Shown here in pieces: positions 43,940 through 56,000 of a stretch of 64,000 nt of DNA; the stretch's first letter is position 1; every line of letters begins with the position of its first letter. The notes below the pieces were generated by a model. The model was not told the DNA's origin. It worked only from the letters and a program-made list of their open reading frames with translations, and did not search any database. Origin of the DNA: Rhyzopertha dominica (taxonomy: Eukaryota > Arthropoda > Insecta > Coleoptera > Bostrichidae); assembly GCA_025024175.1 (NCBI GenBank), contig QCXZ01000047.1:868001-932000 (forward strand), read 5' to 3'. The translations under genes and the position numbers were made by a program.

Positions 43940-44509
43940 TAGGGATGTTAACGATACCTCGATACTTCCAAAGTATCGATATTTTTTAACCGAAGTATCG
44001 ATACTTTGGTATCGATATCCAGCCTTACGGTATCTGGTATTATCGGACGGTGTCTAATGGTATCGATACTTTTTGCTCCGGTAAGGGAATAATAATTTGC
44101 GAACGTAACGCATACGCAGTTGTGCGTTGGAACGCCTCTTCTCCAAGGCAGGGATGACAGTGACAAAATCAAGAAATCGCCTTTTGGGGAAAAGATTGAC
44201 CAAATTGTTATTCCTGGGTTCAACCACGGAGGAAGACTGGTTTTGAAGTGAAGAAGTTTTTTGCTTTTTTTGCTGTTGTTTTTTGCTGCTCTTTGTTTTG
44301 GCACACGCTAAAATAATATGTACTTTTTGGAAATGAGAACAAATGTTTATTTTACATAGGTACGTTACCGTTAAAAAATTGGGCACCGATAGTTCGATAC
44401 TCTTCGGTATCGATACTCTACAGCGAGGTATCGGGTATGTATCGATACCAAAAGTAAGGTATTAAATGATACTGGCATCGATACTTTTCGTTCGATACTA
44501 ACATCCCTA
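43940..44509. mobile_element. hAT-type MITE, 570 bp
   Basis: The inverted ends TAGGGATGTTA are flanked by GTCACGT on both sides (43933-43939 and 44510-44516). The subterminal DNA is full of GTATCGATAC palindromes. The ends and a 7-8 bp duplication fit the hAT superfamily. The minus strand contains a Lys/Gln-rich frame (SKKQQQKKQK) but no transposase domain, so it is non-autonomous. Confidence 0.75.
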
Positions 44510-44516
44510 GTCACGT

Positions 44517-45173
44517 ATCGCATCGGCGACAGACGTCTGATGTCAGTCGAAGGTTATGTTATTCGCGTAAATGCCAATTACGATACGTTTTAGGAAAACA
44601 TCTTCAGAATGTTAGAACAATGAAACGCCGAGATGAAAGTAAAATGTATTGATTACGTTAAGTATCTGCGTGCATCAAAAAGTGTCCTCCATATTCCAAC
44701 ATTATCATTTATATTTCTTCCACTCCAACATCCATAACCAATAATCACTCAGCATTCGATCTAGCTTCCGTTCCCAACCGTCCAACGAGTTCGTTACATT
44801 TCTTAACCGAAATCCACCCACACATACCAACGGTCGCAACGGTCCCCAGTCACGCTTAATCAACAAAAACAATTACAAATCTGAAACAAGGCACCTCGCG
44901 ACTAACCGAAGCGATAACGCATACATCAATCGCGGCAGAAAATGTAACAAGAAGACGTTTTGTTTTGGTAAATATGTAAACGGTAAATACACACATACAT
45001 ACACACATATTTCTCACTGACATTCTCACCAACTAACCTATCTGGCACGTTCATGGTGGCGATCAATGGTGCTGCTTTCGTCGTTGCTCGTTGGCTTCAC
45101 TGGTCGACTCATCGACTGCTCGAGGTCACCTCACGTTCACCGCGCACCGCGTGTCAACAGTAAAGCATGCTTG
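44517..45173. other. no gene recognised
   Basis: About 650 bp without a supported gene. It has CA/CAT-rich patches (44985-45010). Confidence 0.4.
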
Positions 45174-45445
45174 TTAAGGGCCCCACAGACGTCGTTCTTT
45201 TCTGGCAGTTTTACCCGGACGGGTAAAACCGTACGGGTATAAACGGCGGTGTGTGGCCGAAAACAGTCCTTCTTGCCGGCGTTCAAAAATATCTGCTTCG
45301 GCTTGATTTTAACCGTCCGTTTTGGAACGTGTTCGTTCATGTCGGCGCGTGTGTGTGCCTATGCGGGTAAAAACGATGGTTTAGTTCAGTGTCGGTGCCA
45401 GTATTGCCCAAACATTGTCCCTGTTTTTGTTGTTTTTTTATTAAT

Positions 45446-47577
45446 ATGGGTGATTTAAGGAATTTCTCAAAACAATTTATAATCGAGTTCATAGAACGTT
45501 ACAGAAGCCATGCGTGTCTGTGGAAAATTAAGTCCGCAGAATATTCCGATCGGGAAAAGAAAAATAAGGCCTACGAAGATATGGTTCTTAAATTAAAAGA
45601 AGCAGACGAGTCTGCAACAAGAGATTCGGTTAAAAAGAAAATTGACTCTCTTCGTGGCTGCTTCCGAAAAGAGTTTAAAAAAGTCAATGCTTCTAAGAAA
45701 TCGGGTACTGGCACTGATGAGCTGTATGTGCCCCATTTATGGTGCTATGAACACCTATTATTTTTGACAGACCACGAAATGCCAAGAGAAAGTGTATCGA
45801 ATATTGACGATACTACCTCTCATAGTCAAGTAAGTACTCATAATAATTTGTTACATAAAGACAGTATGTTGATAATAGTGGGGATGTAGCAGGGTGAAGA
45901 AGAGAAAAGAATCTTTTAGGTTTGTGCGTAAAAGCTTTATATATTTATTTAAATATCAGAAATCATAAGAAACTGGAGACATGCCTACATACTAAGCAAA
46001 TTTATCTTGCCAAGGTATGGACCCCTCGTTATTTAAATAATTCATAAATAAATTACGAACTCTCTTCGCTTCTTCAGATGCATGTCGATTGTGTCCATGT
46101 CGTAAATTTATAGTTGCTGCTTCAGCACTTAAACCGTTTTCTATACGTCCTGTTCGAGGTTCTTCTGAATAAAAACAATTTGAAGGTGCGTAATTTTCTC
46201 GGCGCTTCCTAATTAGAAAATTATGTAAGGTACAACATGCCATAACAACTCTATCAATATTTTCCAATTTTAAATTAATGGCACTATGAAAGATCCTAAA
46301 TCTCGCAACCATTATCCCAAATGTGTTTTCTATAATACGGCGTGCTCTAGATAATCTGTAGTTAAATATTCTTCGTTCTTTGTTTAATTCTTTTTGACCA
46401 AATGGCTTCAAAAAATTGTCTCTCATCGCGAAAGCTTCATCTCCAATAAATACATACGGTAGTGGTCCATTACTGATGTCTGTTTTACAACTTGCTGGGA
46501 GTCTAAGAGTACCATTTTCAAGTTTATGATAAAACAGGGTATTCTCTATTACTCCACCGTCCGACACTCTACCATTTGTACCACAATCGCAGATGATAAA
46601 TTCATACTTAGCGCTAGCAATTGCCATCAATACGATACTATGTCTGCCCTTGTAATTGTAGTAATAGGAACCACTTTGTGGAGGTGGGACTATATTAACG
46701 TGCTTGCCATCTACGGCCCCCAGGCAATGTGGAAAGTTCCACCGTTCTTCAAATTCTTTAGCTATGGCTATCCATTCTTCTTCGGTTGAGGGAAACTAAA
46801 AAATAATAAATTGTTAAATATGTAAAATGTACCGGGTGGCTCAGGATGTTGTTACCCCCCATTTTTTTTCGTAGTTTTTGAATTAAAATTTTAAAAATTT
46901 TAGGATATAGTAAAACGTAAATTGTCATTTTTTGACGAAATTAGAAGATCAAAATAACTTGCGGTTTAACCGGAAGCAATATCAACTTTTATTTCAAAAA
47001 TTACGAAAAATATTAGGGGTAACAACATCCTGGGCCACCCGGTATATGTAATTCTTTAAGCTATTAGAGAATATTTTTTTAGGACAGCGATGATAATATA
47101 GATGGGCAAACAAATTCTCCACTATCTTCTGAAATTACGAGCACACCACGTTCAATGTCAGCAGCTTCTAATAAGACCCCTTCAGTAGGTAGTAACACAA
47201 AAAAACGTTTAAGGGACAAAGCGGACGAAGTGTTGAATAAAGTCAAGGCCAAGTTGGATATGCAAGAAGACAGCTTTGACATTGTGGGAAAAAATGTTGC
47301 CAGTAAATTAAGAAATCTTCCTCCTGATGCAGCATTAATGGCGGACAAATTGATTTCCGACATTTTGTTTGAAGCTGCGCTGGGAAATATTACAAAACAG
47401 ACAAAGATGTCTTTGACAAATAATGACAATCATCAGCATTGGCAATCCGCTCCACATTCCCAAATGACATTAGGCTATGCAGGTGTGTCCCATCACAATG
47501 AAGTTGATGTTTCCCAAACAACTTGTGCGAGTGCATTTTACTCGGGGTTTGCAACAGACATTCAGAATTTGCCTTAA
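45446..47577 (+). CDS. Harbinger accessory MADF/BESS protein (element 3)
   Basis: Exon 1 (45446-45829) starts MGDLRNFSKQFIIEFIERYR, a MADF domain (HACLWKIKSAEYSDREKKNK; IDSLRGCFRKEFKKV; LWCYEHLLFL), and ends SHSQ|GTAAGT. Exon 2 (47083-47577) follows TTTTTTTAG, opens DSDDNIDGQTNSPLSSEITS and contains a BESS-like segment (DSFDIVGKNVASKLRNLPPD). The product is about 292 residues with no stop. It likely binds the terminal repeats and assists the transposase, as known for this superfamily. The gene's intron contains transposase exon 2, and its exon 2 lies in the transposase intron. Confidence 0.8.
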
Positions 47578-48117
47578 GCCGTTATATTATCATACTTTCA
47601 GAATTACTTTAATTTGTTGAATTGTTTAACATGTGTTATTTTCAGTTTTGAGACTAGTTTTGTTTAAATATTTGAAATAAAAACTTATTCTTACCTTTAA
47701 ATAGTTATATTTTAAAACAGAAGTAATAGCCTTGCATGTTTCCGGAATAATTTGTCCAAGCGCCTGGGGCGATATCGCCACGGAAAATTTCAAGTCTTCG
47801 TAGCTTCTTCCTGTCGCTAAAAATCTTAATGTGGCAGTAAGCCGCTCGTGTGGTGAGATACTTTGTCTCATACAGGTGTCCTGTTTTTGAATTAATGGTG
47901 TTACCAATGTAAGTAGTTCTAAATATACTTCTTCGTCCATACGCAAGTAATTAAACCAATCTCCTGGTTCTAGCCGTAATTCATTTAATAGATTTACATG
48001 GGAAAATTTTCTTCGTTTAAGTAGCCATTTTTTGGCCCACTTTGAACGTGTTTTTTGCTTTTCCAATTGTCTTGCAGCCAATGCCGCCGCCACTGCCAAT
48101 GTCGTCGTGGCATCCAT
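45992..48117 (-). CDS. Harbinger transposase (element 3), intact
   Basis: Exon 1 (47695-48117) starts MDATTTLAVAAALAARQLEK and contains LNELRLEPGDWFNYLRMDEE and LRFLATGRSYEDL. The donor AAAG|GTAAGA joins in phase 0 to exon 2 (45992-46795), which starts FPSTEEEWIAIAKEF. Catalytic residues: Asp in LGAVDGKHV, Asp in FIGDEAFAM, Glu in ARRIIENTFGIM. The total is about 408 residues, typical for Harbinger nucleases. No stop or frameshift was found. The start is the first ATG in frame, close to the right terminal repeat. Confidence 0.85.
46832..47042. mobile_element. 211-bp MITE with TA target
   Basis: The ends CCGGGTGGCTCAGGATGTTG (left) and CCGGGTGGCCCAGGATGTTG (right, reversed) are flanked by TA, as for mariner-derived MITEs. 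Inverted similarity covers about 40 bp at each end (…TTACCCC, then TTTTTCGTA.TTTTTGAA). It lies in the stretch that is intronic for both Harbinger element 3 genes, so it interrupts no exon. Confidence 0.85.
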
Positions 48118-48577
48118 CGCGTTTCACAAACTGAGCGAATTTTCACCGTGCATGTGTGGATACAGTCGTTGTTCGTGTTTACCCGTGCAGTTTTACCCGT
48201 CCGGGTAAAACTGCCAGAAAAGAACGACGTCTGTGGGGACCTTTATACATCCGTGCGGTGTTGCCACGTTCGGGACTGTTTCATAAATCCTACCGAGTCG
48301 TGCACTAACCGTTTGTTATGTATTTGTGCCTTTGTTGTTGTTTTTTGTGATTTATTTATTCTACTGCCCTGTATTTTTTTGTACGTTCGTTCTCTTTTAT
48401 ATTTTTGGATGTCACTGTTGTCGCTTGTTTATTATAGTTGCTTATATATTAAATCTGTTCGAATGCGGGTTAAGGTTCATTACAATACTCTTACATTTTA
48501 TCAAATTTCTTGCATGCCTTAGATACACATTGTAGGTATATCTTGAATTATTGTGAACCGTTACACTGTATGTACAA

Positions 48578-49397
48578 TTATGAATTATTGTGGACCGTTT
48601 CGTTTGGCATGGCGCCGTAATCGTCGGAAACGTTGCAACGTCTGGGAACCGTTACGAGGGAATTTAAATCAGGAAAGGAGTGATGAATGTTTCTTAAGGA
48701 CTCGCACCACTTCTTCCAATCCGCATCGTCCACATACGCAATAAATGCGATGTACCGACTTGTACGCGCTCTTTCCAGCAACGCCATAGATTGTAATTTT
48801 GCGTTTTTTGGCAAGGCGCCCTGTATCATATTGCGGTGTCTTGGTAGGTTGACCATGGTAGGCGTTTCGCACCCAGAGCCAGTATAGAGTACCAGCCATT
48901 GCTGGGTATATGGCGTTTGGTATGCCCACGCTTCCATAAAAGACAACGCCACCGGCGTGGAATCTGCCATGACCCCTTCCGTAGCGGCGGTGTTTCGGCG
49001 GTCGACTGCCGGTAAATCGTCTGCCCGGATGGTGGCCTAATAATTTATAAATATAAATAGATAAGTAGTATTATTTTCATGAAAGATGGTCGGACATGTC
49101 GATTTTTATTTCTAAAAGCAATGTTTTTTTGCTAAATTAGAGCTTTCCAGTTTTTATGTCAAAAATAAGGGGTTGTCAATTGCAAACTCGTTTGATGACG
49201 TCATATTTCCAATTTATTAAAATAATACATTTTCAATTGACAATTTAAAAATTAAAATTGCTGCTACACAAATACCGGAAATTTGAAAATAATCGAAAAA
49301 AACGGGTGAACTTTGTTGCTAACATATTTCAAATTCTCACCTGATGAAAATCGAGGACAATCACGAATAGGGTTAAGGTAGTTAATCTTATGGCCAT
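48578..49397 (-). CDS. small secreted protein of unknown family, two exons
   Basis: Exon 1 (49341-49397) encodes MAIRLTTLTLFVIVLDFHQ, a clean signal peptide, and ends CAG|GTGAGA. Exon 2 (48578-49036) follows ATTATTAG in phase 0. The mature part starts near ATIRADDLPAVDRRN, where a dibasic RR may mark propeptide cleavage. A Trp/Tyr-rich region follows (MEAWAYQTPYTQQWLVLYTG) with PKNAKLQSMALLERA and YVDDADWKKWCESL. The protein has 171 residues and three Cys, so extensive disulphide bonding is unlikely. A TATATAA lies about 30 bp upstream of a plausible start site, and AATAAA lies near 48430. I recognise no family. A damaged paralogue lies at 43419-43815. This is the most convincing host gene in the window. 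Confidence 0.65.
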
Positions 49398-49424
49398 TAT
49401 TGCACTGTCTTGAAGAATAAAATC

Positions 49425-49437
49425 TGTATGATTTATA
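49425..49437 (-). promoter_or_regulatory. TATA box of the secreted protein gene
   Basis: The minus strand reads GGTATATAAATC about 30-40 bp upstream of the first exon. Position and sequence fit a core promoter. Confidence 0.45.
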
Positions 49438-49833
49438 TACCTATTACTCTTTTATATATGTAGATAACTTCACTGAGAGATATGGGTCACATGAAATTTT
49501 TTGGGGATCAGAACGTCTGCGAATGGGAATTGACCTTAACCTATACAAATGAAAACACGATTTGGTGCATATCGGTATTATTATGTAAATTCTAATTATG
49601 TATACAGGGTATTTTTTTTAACTTGCCCATTAGAAGATTTTCCATTTATAATTGAGCTAGAAACTTAAAAAACAATTAGTACCTACCTATTAGGAACGAA
49701 AATTTCCTAAAATCCTAAATATCTTCTTAAGTAATAGAAATAAACATAAGAAAATATAATAAAAGTGCCCTTAATACTTTCACTAACACATACATATAGG
49801 CAACATTGTTATATTTGCTTTTGTATTGTTTTA

Positions 49834-50142
49834 GATAATGGCATTACTTTAGAAGAATTGCCACAATTGGTAAAGAGTGACGATTTATTGTCACAAATCG
49901 TTCCGTTATTGGGTAAACGGTTAAGACTAAAGCGACATTTAAATATACAGCAACACCCGTTCGTGTTGACGAATGCATCGGAATGCTATAATGACAGTAC
50001 CTCTGAAACTGACCATGCACATACGTGCTGTTCATGCTTGTTATGTATGTTTTTTTTATTGCAGATTGAAAATGACTTCCAGGCGCTCTATGCAGATAAA
50101 GTCGACTTGTTGTTCGATAATGTTTGGGAATTTATAATATAA
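49834..50142 (+). pseudogene. SAM-like domain fragment
   Basis: After an acceptor (TTGTTTTAG) the plus strand reads DNGITLEELPQLVKSDDLLS, then QIVPLLGKRLRLKRHLNI. This matches the second half of the SAM-like domain in the gene at 61208-62994 (ANSIDIRVLPLLNDDMLKEL; VPTVGHRALLRSNL). A further acceptor near 50064 leads to IENDFQALYADKVDLLFDNV and a stop. No first half or start is seen, so it is a partial copy cut off by the LTR element that begins at 50177. Confidence 0.45.
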
Positions 50143-50176
50143 GGAACCATGTTGTCGCAATAAGGTCTTTAGATAA

Positions 50177-50543
50177 TGTTGTTGCCCAGGTGTGGTTGAT
50201 GTAGAAGATTCTTGATGTAAAACTCGAAATGTACTTTTTCGCGTTTTATTATAAGTTACTAAAGTACAATGGACTTAGTACAAATTTGAAATAGCAGAAA
50301 TAGTAGAAATAGTAGAGATAGTAGAGCGCGGAGCCGACACTTGCGGATAGAATTTAGAAAAATGAATCTTACATTGATTTCAAACGGACCCTTTTTATTT
50401 GTTGCGATTTGTAACAAACAAAGCTATTTAGATATGGCGTGAGCCAAAAGTCTAATTAACAGTTGAATTAGGAAAGACACTGCACGTGATCGGCTCGAGG
50501 AGTTTGATAACAGAAATTCGGCGCAATTCTAGGGATCATAACA
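50177..50543 (-). repeat. 3' LTR of the errantivirus-type element
   Basis: This is the 3' LTR relative to coding direction. It is bordered inside by a polypurine tract (reverse complement of ACCCCCCCAGT at 50544-50554). It contains a run of AGTAGAAATAGTAGAGATAG. Confidence 0.9.
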
Positions 50544-50765
50544 TACCCCCCCAGTTAAGTGTTTTGTAGCGGAGTTATATAAAGGTACAAAACACTAATG
50601 ACTACTAAGCAAACAATATTATCATAAAACTGAAATCTAAACCTATCAAAACATAAAAAGATTAAAATGAAGTAAATAACGAAAGGCAATAGACATAGCA
50701 GAAGTAGAAAATGTAGCAGAAATTGAATAAGTCCAAATGGATATAGAGTCCAATTAATTCACTCA

Positions 50766-52019
50766 CTACACTTTGAAACGCTTCGATGAACAGCCGGTGT
50801 CTGGATCCAATGGTTGGTCCAAGGATATCCGGGAGCTGGAACGAGAGCCGTGTTGACGGATGATTTGGTCGAAGTCTTCCATGACCTTCTTGGCTTGAAG
50901 CTGAACCATACCGATGCTGTCTCCGCCTCCTCGGCGTACAGGATCCCGGCCGTGGATGGTGTTGGTGTTGTTGATGCAGATGGCGTATCTTTGGCAATCG
51001 CTGGAACTGCAGATTTGCCGGATCCNTCGTAGTGGCCTCCATCGACACCAACGGCAGCAGCAACAGCATATGAACAGGAGGGCTGCTATCATTGCAAGAG
51101 CACCAATTGCAATGTTTACCCATCTGGATTTGGGAATGATAAATGGACGATTAATGTTATTTTGGATAACTTCGTCGAGTTCGTGGAGTTTGGCCTGCGA
51201 ATGAGGTAGCTGATCGAGATTGACATCAGTTAATTGAATGGGTTTCTTTTCTTCAGCCTTCAGGAAATTCTGTCGTTGGATGCAACATTCATCATCAATG
51301 ATGTTCGTCGTTGGAATGTAATGGGTGATGTTCCCAGTTTCATTGGTAGTGGCATAGAGAGTTGATGATGTGAAACATTTGCACTTTGGTTCCATGGTGA
51401 AAATACCGGTTCCCATAAACAGAATATCAGCAATGGGCCTGTTGGCATCTTCGCAGCTAATGGTCCCAGTGGTTGGATTGGTGGTGATGTAGAGCCCCGA
51501 ATTTTCTGTTAATTGATGCCATATCTCCATTACTGATGTGATGGTACGAGTGATGCAATTTGTTGGAATTTGACGAACTTGTTTGACGCGTAGTGTGACT
51601 TCGCAGACGGGGCGTTCTTGCGTTTTGTAGGTGATGACGTTGCGGCAAATGTAACCCTGGTTGTCCATCTTGTAACAGGCGCTCAGATCTTGCAGTTGGC
51701 CATAGTTCAGGCGTCGAGTGCTTAGGGTTAGATAAGGAAACAGAGGATCGATATAGGAGTAGATCGTAGTATTTGGAACTTGAATTGGAAGAGGTATGAG
51801 ATGGTAAAGTTGAAACAACTTTTTTGTGACCAACGGAATTTTGATCGCATATAACAATACTCCTTTGTAATAAATGACCGATAAGGAGCAAAGTGACGTG
51901 TACATGTAAATATTATTATAATTTGTTGGATCAATAGGTAACTCGAAATTTGGACCGGTTTGAATTCGTAAAAGTTCATGGCGAAACGCACGAGGAGCTG
52001 CGACAGAGGAATATGACAT
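50766..52019 (-). pseudogene. env, C-terminal part with transmembrane anchor
   Basis: This 417-residue frame is the continuation of the env protein begun at 52797. It has conserved cysteines, N-glycosylation sites and a membrane anchor (NIAIGALAMIAALLFICCCC), followed by a cytoplasmic tail. It is out of frame with the N-terminal part because of a frameshift near 52018, so full-length env is not made. One ambiguous base lies at 51026. In insect errantiviruses env mediates entry; this copy is damaged. Confidence 0.8.
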
Positions 52020-52797
52020 TATTTTTTGAAAAGAGAATAGAAGAAATGGTAACGTCTAGTTCTTCCTCTAATTCGATCATCATATCTTTCAGCTGATGGA
52101 AGTGCTGTTGTATAGTATTGCTGTACTCTAAGCTATTGAGACGGTCAGTAGTATTTTTAGCGAATTTATTAAAAGTAGCGATGTTTCGATTAAGACGTTT
52201 TTCATTCTGGTTAAGAAGAGTGGCGGACTTATTGTAATCAGTGACAGCGTCGGCCAAGATGTGAACTTGCTGTTTTAAGAGAATTTGAATATCATGATTT
52301 TGATACTCTAAGGCATGGATTGCGTCTGTATAATATTTAGCATCTTCGCTGTCTGGAGTACCGAAGAGCCATTTAAAAGCATAAGAGACGCCATCCATTA
52401 AACCTCGGCGAACTCGTAGTGGTAAGTCATCTGATTGATGTCCGATTATGTGACATATGGCATCAAATTTTTCATGCAAAAGTACCAATCTAGTTTTGAT
52501 GTTGAGTAATTGTTTTGGACAGCGTGGAATAAATCCAGAGGAGTTTGTCGTAGAGGGAGGAGTACTTGTGCAATAAGTTACACCTTTTAGATACATTTCT
52601 TGGAGCAGGCGTAATTCGTTTTCATAGATGCTAAAGTTAGAAAAGGAAAATAGTGTATAGTAATTATCAGAAATGCGCACAGTACCAAGTTCTTGATAAA
52701 ACATTCCGCTGGTATTATTCAGAGGTTGGCTAATATAAGGTAGAGTATTAATAAAGGAGAAAGATAGGAAAAAGAGTAGAGTAAGAGTAGCATGCAT
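51976..52797 (-). pseudogene. env, N-terminal part with furin-like site
   Basis: This frame starts with a signal peptide (MHATLTLLFFLSFSFINTLP). A basic cleavage site (LRVRR) is followed by a fusion-peptide-like segment, and then a helical region with hydroxyl and Asn residues. The layout matches the F-like envelope proteins of errantiviruses, related to baculovirus F proteins. After about residue 255 the frame shifts and ends prematurely. Confidence 0.8.
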
Positions 52798-52829
52798 CTG
52801 AAATAGAATAGAAATAGAAGAGTTAGTCG

Positions 52830-53050
52830 AAGTTGTTACAAGGTTTTAGAAGATTATGATGATATGTCTGAGTTTTATTGCGATTAAGTTCTAATAAATA
52901 GGTGTTGTTAGGATAGACTTGTAAGATTTTGTAGGGACCTTTATATTTGGGTGCTAGTTTACTTGTAGGTATTACATTGCGGAGACAGACATAATCTCCT
53001 ACCTGATATTGAACATATTCGATATTTCTATCGTATTGATTTTTAGATTT
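52830..53050 (-). pseudogene. integrase C-terminal tail beyond a premature stop
   Basis: Downstream of the TAA at 53051 the same frame stays open for about 70 residues and holds the GPY/F-type module (YQVGDYVCLRN; APKYKGPYKILQV; YLLELNRNKTQTYHHNLLKP). The stop therefore cuts off the integrase C-terminal domain. Confidence 0.7.
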
Positions 53051-56000
53051 TTATTTAGAATTTAGTAGATTTTCCCTTGCAATTTTGAAACTTTGATTTA
53101 ATTTTAATTTGAGATTATGATAATAATCATCATAAGTATAGCGAAACTCAGGGCTGGCTGTTAAGGAATTTGGAATGGTGGCTTTCTTTCCAAACACTAA
53201 TTCATAAGGTGTACATTTGGTTGAAGCGTGAATTTGAGTATTATAAGCAAACATTGCTAAGTGGACATATTCGTCCCAGTCTGGCTGTGAATTATTAGTA
53301 TAGTGAGATAAGTATTGTTTTAGTGTATGATGACTTCGCTTGAGAGCTCCATTACTTTGTGGATGATAAGGGGTTGTAAGAATGTGGCGGATTTTGAAGA
53401 GTTTGTTGACTTCTTTGATAATATTAGAACAGAATTCAGTCCCATTGTCGGTTAGCAAGCTTTCAGGTAGACCAAAAATTGATATGAATTTAACAAAGGC
53501 ATTAGCTACTGTTACTGCCTCATGATTTTGTACAGGCACGGCGTAAGAATATTTAGTAAGATCGCCCTGGAAAGTGATTATGAAGCGGTTTCCACCTTCT
53601 GACAATGGTAAGGGGCCTACGACATCAATTGCTAAGCGTTGGAATGGTTTAGAACTAGTAGTTGTTATCTCCATAGGAGCTTTTTGGGTTCTATTCATTG
53701 TTTTATTAGTTTGGCAGGTTGGGCAAGTTTTAATGAATTGTTTAATGTCTCTTTTCATACCTGGCCATTTATAGTTATCGCGGATTCGATGATAAGTTCT
53801 GTGATAACCTGAATGTCCGGTTATAGAGGAAGAATGATTTTCTTGAATTACGCGATTAATTACTTCTTTGGTTTCCGGTTGAATTTTTGGACGGTCTACT
53901 AATATTATCGAAATATTTGTTTTTGAAAATAAGTAATAAAACATTTCGTTAATCATTTCTTGTTTTAAAGAAGTTTCTATGCTAGTAGGATTTTGAATGT
54001 AAATTTTCGTAATGTTTTCGGATTGTAATTTTATTCTTAGATTTTGTAACGAGTTAAATAAATCTTGGCAAGTCAGTTTGTCGAAATGGTTTAATTTTGT
54101 TATTGCAAGGAATGTCTTTTTCGTTTCTGTAGTCAAAGTTAATATATCATAATGATTTATTTCGGGAGAGATGGTTTGTAAATCATAAGTAGCGAACAAA
54201 TTTTGATAATACGAGTTTGATTCATCTAGGTCTTTAGAAAAGAATAAAACATTAGGAAATTTTGACAAGATATTTTCTTTTAGTGTTTCGAATTCGATTA
54301 CGTTGTTATTTTCATAATGAAATTTAACAAATTGCTGATATGTTTCACCAGCATGTTTAGTGAATGATATGGAAACCGGATTACGTGATAAAGCATCGAC
54401 GTTTGAATTTACTCGACCTGCTTTGTAATGGATTTCGTAAGAGAATTCTTGAAGTTTTAATCTGCATCGGACTAAGCGACTTTGGGGATTTTTACAGTTA
54501 AATAGCCAAGTTAGAGGACGATGGTCAGTATAAATAATAAATTTCCTGCCATACAGATATGGTCGAAAATGTTCGGTTGCCCATATAATTGCAAGCAATT
54601 CTTGTTCAATGACGGAGTATCGAGTTTCAGCTGGGTTAAGAGTACGACTTGCATATGCTATAGGAAGATCGCTTCCAACTTTTCCTTGAGATAAAATTGC
54701 GCCTATAGCATATTGTGAACTATCCGTAGTTAAAATAAAGTCTTTGGAAAAATCTGGAAATTGTAATAAAGGAGCAGAAGTTAACGCATTTTTAAAATAT
54801 TGAAAGGCTTTTTCTTGCTCTTCGTTCCAAATGAATTTTGTGTCTTTCTTTAGCAATTGAGTAAGAGGTTTGGCGTGATGGGCGAATTGAGGTATGAAAC
54901 GGCGATAGTATCCAATAAGGCCTAAAAATTGTTTTATGTTCTTAGGTGTTTTGGGAGTTGGATATCTAGTGATGGCTGTTACTTTGTCCGGATTGGGGGA
55001 TACATCTTTTTCGCTAATGAGGTGACCTAAGTAGGTTGTCTCTTTTCGCATGAACTCGCATTTATCGGGTTGTAGCTGTAATTGATTGTATCGTAATCGT
55101 TCATAGACAGCAGTATCATCTAAATAAACGAAACAGTGACTACCTGTGAGCCCGGTCAGTGCCGTGTTCATAACTCTTTGAAAAGTGCCAGGTGCGTTTG
55201 ATAGGCCAAAGGGCATACGGGTCCACTCAAAGTGACCTGTAGGGCTAGAAAAAGCTTCTTTTGGAATATCAGAGGAAGTTATTTTGATTTGATGGAATCC
55301 AGAGGCTAGATCTAGAGTTGTAAAATACTTTGAATGACCTAATTGATCGAGAATTTCTTCGATGTTTGGAATAGGGAAGCTGTCACCAACTGTCAGTTTA
55401 CGATAGTCAACGACAACTCGCCATTTTTGCTGACTACTGGCGTCGAGTTTCTTTGGAACTATCCAAAGAGGGCTGTTGTAGGGAGATACGGATGGTCGAA
55501 TAATGCCTTGTTTTTGTAATTGTTTTAATTGTTTGTCTACCTCTTCCTTATGAATTTGTGGGAATCTATATAATTTAGAACAGATTGGTTTATCTGATGT
55601 CAACTTGATGTCATGTGTCACTATATTAGTAGATTTCAAATGATCACCAGGTAAATGGAAAATGTCGCAGTATTCTTTGCATAGCTCGAGAATGGAATCA
55701 CGCTCCTCGTAATTGAGGTGATCTAGACGCAAATTTTGTAATAATAGAGCCATCCGCGATAATTTTTGTGTACTATCAGTAGTTTCGTTTACAGAGAAAA
55801 TTCGCATTTGATTTTGTTGAAATGGTTCAAGTGTTACGGCAATATGATTAATTTTGAGCGGTCTGTCGCTTGTGTTTAATATAGTTGTAAAGGCTGTATT
55901 ATTATTGTTGACTTTTAAAATAGCTTTAGCGAGATAAACTTGTTTATCAATAATAACGGGTTGACAGATGCCTTCGCGAATCTCAGGATTTCGAACAGTT

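Larger units (their letters stand above)
45177..48242 (-). mobile_element. PIF/Harbinger element 3, apparently intact (3.07 kb)
   Basis: The ends AGGGCCCCACAGACGTCG (left) and AGGTCCCCACAGACGTCG (right, reversed) extend as near-identical inverted repeats for about 50 bp. They are flanked by TTA (45174-45176 and 48243-48245). Both genes are open with good splice sites, and all three DDE residues are present. A 211-bp MITE sits in the shared intronic part. By sequence alone this is the best candidate for a recently active element in the window. Confidence 0.9.

Noticed and set aside
49606..49625. Mariner-like end TACAGGGTATTTTTTT, with similar ends at 34138, 58513, 61307 and 61632
   Set aside because: Each lacks a paired inverted end at a plausible distance, so none is called as an element.
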